DNA from: Girardinichthys multiradiatus
Taxonomy: Eukaryota; Chordata; Actinopteri; Cyprinodontiformes; Goodeidae
Reading direction: 5' to 3'
Assembly: GCF_021462225.1 (NCBI RefSeq)
Contig: NC_061802.1
Coordinates: 6,033,859-6,097,858, forward strand
Length of the DNA stretch: 64,000 bases
The position numbers and the translations under genes are program-made. Positions 55,196-64,000 of this stretch are shown piece after piece. A model generated the notes under the pieces. The model ran no database searches and was not told the origin of the DNA. It saw only the letters and a list, made by a program, of their open reading frames with translations. Numbering within the stretch: the first letter of the stretch is position 1; each line of letters starts with the position of its first letter.

Positions 55196-57779
55196 AGGTC
55201 AAGACACAAGGAGTCCTTCCAACCTCAAAAATATTGCCAACTATTATTTGCCAAAATATTAGTGGAAACAATAGAGCCAATAAAGATTTTACATTGATTA
55301 TTGAGAAGGCTATAAATAATGTTTGACATATTTTTTTTAATAAAATGTCAATAACACATTTTTCTTTCAAATGCAATACCCCTAGTACATTGTTTCACTA
55401 TCGTTTGAGAGACGCCTGCCTCATTTAGTCTGAATCTGCCAGGGTTGTTAAAAATTTCATTTAAAATACTAAGAAAAACAAATTACTTGAACGTGAATAT
55501 TTTATGGCTCATTTTCTATAAGAAACTAATTTATTAAAATGTTTTAAATCTAAATATGCTATATGTATGGATCATTTTGGGATCTTCTCTCAGGTACACA
55601 TGTCCAACCAGCAGAAGGCCCAGTGCGCTTAGCAATGTTGTAACTGATTGTTTAAGAAAGCACTGATTGTTTGACTTATGCTAAATGTGTTTATATCTGT
55701 TTAATACATATTGTATCCTCATCAATCTCCCGACATCCCAACCAAGACCCAGATGATCCCCAATAAACCAGTACCACTGATTACATCTGATATAACCCAT
55801 GCACTCCAGTTAGTTTTGTGTTGTATTTTAATTCTTTTTATTCCTTGTGTCTATGATGATTACTGACCATGAGATAAAACATTTGGTTCCCCAATGATCT
55901 GTAGATAAGTAACTTAGAATAACTGTATTCTAGAGTTCTGTTTGACCCAACATCTACAACTAAAAGGACATCTTGTGTTAAATGACTCAACTAAGTAGAT
56001 TGCTAAATATCAGTGTGCAGCCTGTTAAACAATCTGCTCTTATTAGCTACTTAAAATGCAGCTGCTTGATTGCGCCCTCACAGTTTACTAAAGTAACAGC
56101 TAAATATGCAAAGACAAAGTAGACTAAAAATAACAATGATTTTGTCAGGAGAGCGCTGGGGAAAAAAGAGAGCAGACCGTGTTGTCCACAAAAATGAAGC
56201 ATTTCCTACTAGAGCAGGAGAAATAGATATGAGGGAGATTTTTAACATGGAGAAAAATTAGCAAATGCTTTGGGCTCCATGCCAAACCACTGACATCTTA
56301 ACCCTCCAAAATGTATTTCATGTTCCCAGTATAAAATCAAACAACACAAGTTCTTTTTTTTACCTACACACAGTGATGCATAGATTTAAATGTTATTATG
56401 ACATAAAATCCTCCACACACATAATCACCCACCTGTTGACAGGAGGTGACTAAATAAGGTTATTTTTCTTGTGGGAGTTGTAACACTACAGTTCCAAACG
56501 GCTAAGTAATGGACTTAACTCAGGATAAAATGTGAAATGGGCTAGATTACACTAATCAAAATAGAGTCAGCATTAAGTAATGTCAATTAAAAAAACACAT
56601 CCCAAACTTGAAGTTAGTTATTGATTCTGTTGATTCAAAACATTTGATAATGTTGATATGTATTAGATACCCCATGATCCAAAACTCCTGGCCCACAGGA
56701 AAAAACTCCAGTAAATGCTGAGAATTATATTTTTGGCAAAACAAAATTGTCACATTGTTTTGAGCATACCAAATATATTTTAGATTAACATTATTAGTTC
56801 AATGCATAGAGTTTATGTGCTACATTGTTTTAATTTCTATACATTTTTTATAGGGTAGAGCTCCTCAGGTGCCTTGTGACCTTTTGGTTCCTCTTAAACT
56901 ATACTGCCTCAATAACTCATGGAACATCCAGTGGAAAATGAAGGGTCGCTTTGACTAAAACACTTTTAGGACAAACTGCCTTTTGTTGAGTTCTAAAAGT
57001 CAATATGTAGTACTTCTAACCATTGAAGTCTGACTGGCTTCAATGAATAGAAGTACACCAGTTTCTTAAAAATTACTAATTAATCAGTCATGACTGATTA
57101 CCATCATTTTTTTTATTAACTTGATTGTATTGTGTTTTACTTTTTATGTACTGCTGTGGTGTTATAAATGTTTTACTCTGTCTTGTATTTGTATTAGACA
57201 CTGAACACTGGTTTCCTCAGATAAACTAATAAATGAGATGGAAAAACATTGATGCCAGGTATTTTGGTTTGTATTGCATGTACTGCAAAGAAATGGCCAC
57301 CTATAGCATTACAGAGAAACTCTTACCATCCTAGTCTGAAAATAGGGAAGTAGGGCATTTTTCAGAGAGGGAACAGAGTGACATCAGGTAATCCTGAAGG
57401 GGCAGCAATGCACCATAACAGCAACTGGAGCACCTGTCCTTAGGGCTCGTTTCAACTACACACAAAACAAAGTTGATCTTGACAGAAAATCTGCAGTTAC
57501 ATAATAAAAAACTAAAACAAAATAACATCTCAGAGGATTTAGGAAACAACACTGGCCGTCCAAACCCTATCCTCAGTCTGATGTTAAAAGTCAGCTCAGT
57601 AATTAAGTTGTACACCAGGAGAACCTCCACAATTAACGGTGTAGAATGATTTAAGATTTCGGTGGCTAAATCCAGCAGATATGTAGAAATCCTCTCATGA
57701 AACCTGTATCTGCTACTGCAGCATGAATTCACCAACAAAAGCTTCCGGCTTCGAACGGTGAAAGCTAAAACTTAATCAA
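55196..57779. other. No gene seen
   Basis: AT-rich; the minus-strand ORF 57331-57738 (135 codons) shows no familiar motif and is most likely chance. Confidence 0.5.
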
Positions 57780-58125
57780 TCTGTTACATACTTCAAAAGA
57801 CCAGATATTATGGAAGAAGTTCATTTTCCAGTAGGGCAGCGACCCCAAATAAACAGTTAGTTTCAGAGTTACAACAGAATGACTTAGATCAACTCATGTT
57901 CATGAGTTAAAATGGTCAAGTCTATTCCTAAATTTGATTTAAAGTATGTGGCAAGACTTAAAAATTGATGTTACCAGATGTTCTCCATTCAATCTGATGG
58001 AGTTTAAACTGTCTTGCAAAGAACAATGGTAAAAAATGTTAAGCGCTATGCCAAATACTTTGGCATAGCATTGTATTATGTGTTAATCAAATAAAACAAA
58101 GTTTGAAAACATTCAGCTGCAAGAA
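57780..58125 (+). mobile_element. Decayed Tc1-like relic, 3' part
   Basis: Reads as a degenerate transposase 3' end (CAGTAGGGCAGCGACCCCAA, then a SLFLNLI-like stretch in the place of SPDLNPI) followed by the terminus TACTTTGGCATAGCATTGTA. Confidence 0.65.
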
Positions 58126-58359
58126 ATTGCAAAGAGAAAAAATTTAAAGCATGGACCTAATATTTTATATGATACTGCAATTGCAGATTAGGTAGCAAAT
58201 AAACTTGAATTAATACATACAACTGAATCAATCAAACAACTAAAGCAAGGGAGCAATCAACATGTCATCTGTGCACTTCCTGGTTTTACCCTCACATGGT
58301 CTTTTTTCACTTTTTTTTTGGCTTTTTTCTAGGTGCAAGTGTGTGTGTTTGCATGTGTG

Positions 58360-58485
58360 TGTCTTGTCCTCCAGCAGCTTCACAGGGTGAATTCCCATGA
58401 GCTCCATGACAGCCACCACTTCACGTGCGGCCTTGTTGTTGCCACAGTAACCGCTGCCATAGAGACCATCTCCCAGGAGCTGGGT
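58360..58485 (-). CDS. Unidentified conserved-looking coding fragment
   Basis: On the minus strand the sequence reads QLLGDGLYGSGYCGNNKAAR, then EVVAVMELMGIHPVKLLEDK, with a GC-rich third position unlike the AT-rich surroundings. It opens after an AG at about 58486 with a weak pyrimidine tract, and runs into a CA repeat on its 3' side without a clear GT donor. It could be a lone exon, a fragment of a retrocopy or part of a mobile element. I do not recognise the protein. Antisense frames (58333-58554, plus) look like a shadow. Confidence 0.4.
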
Positions 58486-58589
58486 GTATTTTTATGCATT
58501 CTCTGTCATAAAACAAAGTGTTCACTCAGTGGGCGAACGCTCCACATTTGGTGATGCTTAAAGTAGACTCGGCTTTATCAGACACTTTT

Positions 58590-59870
58590 ATAGCACCTGA
58601 ATAAGCACTTCAGAGCTTACCCTGGCTTCTACAGTCAATCACAATTAAACAGTCACACACTGTCACACAACAGCACAAGACTCAGTGACAGAACCAGAGG
58701 CTTGTAAGCACACAACTCACTTACTTTATGATTACTTGTGACAGTAACAATGAGAAAAATGGAAAATCCAATTTCACCTCCCATCATTTCCTACTGCAGT
58801 GAGCAACGGATGTATGGTTATGCCAGGCTGCGTATGTATATGTAGGAGGCCGTTTGTTTGTTCTGTCTTGTAACATTCACCGAATAAACAGTTACTTGAT
58901 ACATACAAGTGCACAGACTGAATGATAAGAGAACGTGCTATTCAAGTAAGGCAGGTGTGTGACCATTTTCATGAGTTAGGAAATTGCTACAAAAAGTCAC
59001 TATTCCCTCACTCTTCCCCTTATGTACTGTCAGATCACTAGTTAAAATGTTAAACCCGCTGAGTCTAAGTATGTATGTAGGTTTGTTTCATATAGTGCAA
59101 TTTATGGAATTACATAGTCGAACAGCTTCAGCACCATGGACAGAGCAGTAGGTCTGTTAACACATTATTATATAACATGACAATTTTATGAAAAAATTTT
59201 CTTTAGAAAAGGTCTGATTATGTTTAGGTGCTAAAACAACTTTAGAACTATCAGGAAACAACATTTTGGTTGAAGACAAATGCATGGCCAAATCCAGTTG
59301 GTTCCTTGCCTGCAAAAAAGCACTGCTGTTGTGAAGATTGCGCTGGAATGGATTTTGTTTTTGTATGATAAAGAATTATTTTCAGGGAATCAAAACACAT
59401 TCTAGCTAAATCATGCTGCAAGTATTTTCACACTTGCAGCTGGTCCACTCCGGCTGGCAGCGAGGCTCCAGGTGGCACGTCTGTAAAACTCAATGACCCT
59501 CAAAGCACTGAGTCTAAAAATAACAACCCAACACCACAGAAAACAGAACAGCTGACAGCTCACCTGCACTTAAAATGTGGCAATCAGCTATGCTCAAATC
59601 ATCATATAAATAAAACAATCAAGTTGGTCAAACTGTTACTCAGATTTCAGCCACAGGATGACCTAAAAAAGTATTTTCTATGGGTTTTAGAGCGATAAAA
59701 GACAAAAAAAAAAGTTTTGGATGCTTCTACATTAGATTGCCAGTATCAGCTATCATCAGGCTGTACCAAAACATTAAAGTATTATGGTTTAAAAACTGCC
59801 AGATTGTTCAGTCACACCATTTCTGTGGTTACGTCATTTAATGAGATGCCAGAGGAACTGCTAAAGTGAA
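58590..59870. other. No gene seen
   Basis: AT-rich; nothing I can support. Confidence 0.5.
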
Positions 59871-60360
59871 GAGAGGTTTCTTCAACTCTATAGGACCCAA
59901 AGGTTTTCTGTCAAAAAAGATTGGCGTTATGACCCTTTCATAATTTTATCCACCTTGACGAAAAACCCAATTCCATGTGACAAAAAAACTATGTTTCACT
60001 GTTGGTGTTGTGTCTTTCATCTGCAGTATTGTTTATGTATCAAACATACCTTTTAAGCTGTGGCTCAAAGTTCAAATTTGGTTTCATCAGACCAAAACAC
60101 ATTCTTAACAAGGATTTTGAAGATTTTAGCCCAGCTGTGATATTTTAATTAAAAGAAAAGGCCTTTTGTTGTACAGCCCTACTCCTCATTACGGGCATAT
60201 GGAGAACAGAGGTGACGTTTGCCACATGTAGAACATAATCAACACTTGTTTTTCGATTCATTTTGGAGAAAACTCCAGTTTTTGAATGTTCCTATTGTCC
60301 CACATGATTACTGTGCTTGGGTCAATATTGTGTACCATTCTCCAGACAAATGTCAGAAAG
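59870..60360 (-). mobile_element. Decayed Tc1-like relic
   Basis: Antisense landmarks of a fish Tc1-like element: TTCAAATTTGGTTTCATCAG (complement of the catalytic SDET region) near 60070, followed by CATTACGGGCATATGGAGAA. No open frame. Confidence 0.6.
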
Positions 60361-60379
60361 ATTCTTCTACAACAGTTTT

Positions 60380-60530
60380 CAATTCAATTCAGTTTATTTA
60401 TATAGCGCCAATTCACAACACATGTTGTCTCAAGGCACTTCACAAAAGTCAGGTACATACATTCCAATTAATCCTAATAATTGCACAATGCAGTCAGATT
60501 CAGTTTCAAATTGTCCAATTACATTACTAA
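60380..60530. repeat. Dispersed teleost repeat (possibly LINE- or SINE-derived)
   Basis: Contains TTCAGTTTATTTATATAGCG and CTCAAGGCACTTCACAAAAG, a motif pair I recognise as common in fish genomes; class uncertain. Confidence 0.55.
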
Positions 60531-60543
60531 TTTAAATAGAAAA

Positions 60544-60787
60544 TGAATTGAACTTATATAGCACCTTTTCAGTCATGCAGACCACTCAAAGTGCTTTACA
60601 CTAGAGCCACATTCACCCAATTGCATTCACTAACACATTCATACACTGATATGCAGATCAGTAGGCAACTTGAGGTTAAGTGCCATGCCCAGGGGCACAT
60701 TGACATATGGCAGGAGGAAGCTGGAATCAAACCCACAACCTTCTGATTGCAAGACGACTACTCTTCCTACTGAGCCACAGTCGTCTC
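60544..60787 (-). repeat. tRNA-derived SINE
   Basis: On the minus strand: A box TGGCTCAGTAGG (60766-60777) and B box GGTTTGATTCC (60723-60733), then a body ending near TATATAAGTTCAATTCA. The same family as 35090-35300. Confidence 0.75.
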
Positions 60788-60879
60788 TAATTTATAAATT
60801 AATGTTTTATAAGTGCATTTCGACTACTTGCACATTTAACCATAGCTTTACATTTTTCCCCATAAGACTTTTAAGCAAT

Positions 60880-63397
60880 TAGGACTCATACTCATCAAAT
60901 AAAGTATTAACAGAAAAATAACTGGCATGTTTCAAACATTTGCAGATCAGGTTTATCTTTTAATTTCTCATTTCATTTTCAGTCTCCCAACTATATCTGA
61001 ACAACAGGGAATTTAACAGGGAGAAGTCTTCATCTGTGCATCTCCTCTCTCTCCTCTCCTTCTGTCATCTCTCACCTTCTCCTCCCTATTTCCAGGCCAC
61101 TTCCTTTCTTTGTTTATCCAGGGTTGTGTTCAGTGGCCCAGTTCTTTCTGCCTGAGACGCCTAGCACATCTCCTCTTTCTTTCTTCTCTATTACCCTTTC
61201 AGGGTTCTCTCACTCTTTCAGTGCTCCTTCTCCGTCTATGTTTATCGTTTTTTTCCCTTTCCTTCATCTTCCATTCTACCCTCCTACCATGATAAAGAAA
61301 GGCAACCATCTTGAATCGGGAAGAGTACCTTCTTGTTTTGCTGCTGCATGAATGTTTAAAATAAGATTCAATTTTTTTATTTCAATGATGTGAGTCTCTG
61401 GAATGACAACCTTTGTATCCTCTGTTTGGGATGAAGAGACCCTTGGAAGACTCTTTTTCATTTCAATAATTCCTACAAAATAAGAAAGCTCCGAAGAAAG
61501 CAATTTACAAAGTGAGCAAGGTGATATTAAATTATATTCTTTGGAATAGCGCAATCAACATAAAACATCTGAACTCACATCTGTACAAAATGTTGCACAA
61601 CCAAGTTTTTGGGGCAGTCGCTTGTTTACCATAATTATTGCAAAAAGTGAACTGATGCAAAGTTCAAGGTCTTTGAAAAGATTGAGATTTTTAAACACAG
61701 TGTTAAACCCCTACTAGAGCTTGGACAGATCCATATCAGTTTGGGACTAAATGTGAAACCAGTCTCTGATCAGATATCAAGCAGAGGCCACCGATCCAGA
61801 TGGCATTCCCCATGTTGCTGTATTTTTGGTGGTTTTATTTTTGCAATTAAAGCATCCTAGTGAGCATTTAAAAATCACAAATATCCAAGGTAAATTTGGT
61901 AGATATTTGATGCAAAATGAAGTTTTTTTATTCTTTTACATCTAAAACTGGGAACACAATACACAATTATTTGCCCGAATATGCACCCAATTCCCAGTCT
62001 GCAGTAGTTGTGGTCAGTTAGCAGTGCGAGTCGGCAGGAAAATATGTTAGTGTGTGAAAGGATGAAGACTGGCGTCTGTAAGCATGAGAGGGGAACCGAA
62101 TCGACCCCAGTCACCGCTAAATAACCATGTTTGAATTTTTTAAGTTAGATCTGGATGCAGTAGTGTTAACTGATCATCAACCCAACTCATATGTTGCCAA
62201 CAAGCAATAAAAAAGAGAGGCTGGGACAAGGCAATAGCTGAGAGCCTGCTTTTTTTATTAGCTTTATTTGTAACTACACAACATAATGAAAAAGAATTTG
62301 CTGAGCATAATACAAACTGTCCCCTAACTAACTAAAAACAACAGAGAGAAACTCAGATAATTAAGACTAAAGTGCAGTAAATAAATACTTAACTAAATAT
62401 ACTGACATTTCTGAATTAATTATAGTCCAAATAAAATAAACCCATTTAACATACAGTTTTAATGTTTATTTGCACAATCCAACCCAAACATGATATTGTT
62501 AATTCACACAGAAATAGTATCATTTTTAAATTAAAGCCAACTTTAATTCATTCTAAAACTCGCAAACAACCTCACAACCTCAAATATGTGTTCCACAGTC
62601 CCAACATCAATAAAACAACCTCAGCAGGTCCAGTTGGTAAGTGTGGGATTCCCAGTCCTTCAGTCATGAAACAAAAACCAGTCTATAGTGTGAACACCTA
62701 GACTCTTCAAAACCTGTGCCAACTGTGAAAGTCATGTAGTGTTTCCCCACCTGAAAAGGTTTATTAGTAGTCTAAATTTGGACCTGTTTTAGCCCAGACT
62801 ACCTAGGGCACATAAAGCAAAGAACAAGAATAAAAAGGAGCAGTAGCGGCAAGCCATTACCTCTGTGATTACTAGTTTTTAGCCTTCTCGACTGAGCTAC
62901 CTGAAAATATAGTGTTGTTTGTGCAAATCATTTTTAAGTTCAGGTCTATCGACATTTATTATACTGGTTTTATTATTGTTGAGATGACATTATTATTTTT
63001 ATACAGATATATGCCCTGTTCCTCTCATCTGCCTCAATATTCTGTCAGTGCTGCATTTCTCTCTGTTATGACATATCCTGTCGTACTTCCCACTGTTCTC
63101 TTAATTATTCACCCACAAATATAATAATACAGGCTATTTTCCTCACATTAATATCACTGCAATATCACAACTGAAAAATGGATTAAATTAGTTGACTAAA
63201 CCTTGTCAGACATTTGAACCAGGAAATAGGGATCTAATCTTTTAATCAATCAGTGATCACATCATACTGAGTGCCATCATATGGTGCTAAAAACGTTTTA
63301 ACCTGGATGATGTTCCTTAATGAAGATGGTTGAATGTTAGCTCTGTGACAGTACAGTGTTTTAAATGAAGTCAGGCCAAATACAGCGATGTAAACTT
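60880..63397. other. No gene seen; C/T-rich patch at 61040-61290
   Basis: On the minus strand the 61040-61290 patch is purine-rich (GAGGAGA-type). It could be untranslated exon or promoter-proximal sequence of a minus-strand gene such as lrrc7, but nothing in it proves this. The rest is AT-rich. Confidence 0.4.
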
Positions 63398-64000
63398 AGG
63401 TCTACACTACATCCTGCAACACCTCGACCACCCAGGGATGTACATCAGGATCCTGTTTGTAGACTTCAGCTCCACCTTCAACACCATCATACCAGACATC
63501 CTCCACCAGAAGCTCACACAGCTCAACGTCCCAGCCTCCACCTGTCAGTGGATCAACAGCTTCCTGACGGACCGACAGCAGCAGGTGAGACTGGGGAGCA
63601 TCTTCTCCTGAACCAGATCAATAAGTACTGGTGCTCCCCAGGGATGTGTTCTATCCCCACTCCTCTTCTCTCTGTACACAAATGACTGCACCTCACCGGA
63701 CTCGTCCGTCAAACTCCTTAAGTTTGCAGACAACACCACTGTCATTGGACTGACCCAGGACGGTGATGAGTCTGCATACAGACAGCAGGTGGATCGGCTG
63801 GTACACTGGTGCAGTCAGAACTACCTTGAACTGAACCCACTCAAGACTGTAGAAATGGTGGTGGACCTTCGGAGAACACCACCCCCATAAACCTCCCTCA
63901 CCATCCTCAACAACACTGTATCGGCTGTGGACCACTTCAGGTTCTTAGGAACCACCATCTCTGAGGACCTGAGATGGTCTTCACACATAGACACTGTTTG
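63398..64000 (+). pseudogene. Non-LTR retrotransposon reverse transcriptase, broken, cut by the window edge
   Basis: Reads YIRILFVDFSSTFNTIIPDI, FSLYTNDCTS after APQGCVLSPL, and then FADNTTVIGL in place of FADDTTVIGL, so the second catalytic Asp is replaced by Asn. In-frame stops follow GSIFS (about 63610) and RTPPP (about 63888). It continues past 64000. The family resembles CR1/Rex-type jockey-superfamily LINEs and is different from the L2-type copies; I would not name it more precisely. Confidence 0.85.

Noticed and set aside
57331..57738. 135-codon minus-strand ORF
   Set aside because: No recognisable domain, AT-rich codon use and no splice or promoter context; probably chance.
1..64000. 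CRISPR arrays, operons, phage or bacterial defence systems
   Set aside because: The window is vertebrate DNA with introns; no regular spacer arrays or prokaryotic gene order are present.

Overview
This is vertebrate nuclear DNA from a ray-finned (teleost) fish. The window carries GT-AG introns, one large split gene whose product is recognisably LRRC7, and a dense load of teleost-type repeats: Tc1/mariner transposons, an L2-type LINE, tRNA-derived SINEs and CA/TA microsatellites. There are no operons, CRISPR arrays or prokaryotic features.

Minus strand, 79-44464: 26 coding exons of lrrc7 (densin-180), read from high to low coordinates. The ATG is at 44448-44450. The joined exons give 4161 nt, 1387 codons, with no internal stop, and every junction keeps phase. 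Exons 1-12 encode the N-terminal LAP-family leader and the leucine-rich repeats. Exons 13-14 are the post-LRR region. Exons 15-26 are the long Ser/Pro-rich cytoplasmic region with several densin-specific conserved blocks. The C-terminal PDZ exons lie beyond the left edge. Exon 1 opens with an acceptor, so at least one 5' non-coding exon lies further right; I could not place it.

Introns: an intact Tc1-like element (1514-3123); a broken second copy of the same family (16161-17768), 17 bp from an lrrc7 splice acceptor; decayed Tc1 relics at 15330-15725, 20820-22203 and 25320-26733; an L2-type LINE (about 28950-32207); tRNA-derived SINEs; and, in intron 1, a nested stack of Tc1 relic, possible solo LTR and another dead Tc1 element (39609-43932).

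44465-64000 holds no confidently recognised gene. It contains two 5'-truncated L2 tails, a complete DD36E (Incomer-type) Tc1/mariner transposon with an open 343-codon transposase (53460-54729), SINEs, a telomere-like repeat between CA microsatellites, a conserved-looking unidentified ORF fragment on the minus strand near 58360-58485, and at the right edge a dead LINE reverse transcriptase.

I found no convincing new biological system. The most useful leads are the transposon beside the exon 15 acceptor, the two open Tc1/mariner transposases, the microsatellite-coded stretch in lrrc7 exon 18 and the unidentified ORF near 58.4 kb. Family names come from recognition of the translated sequence without database searches.
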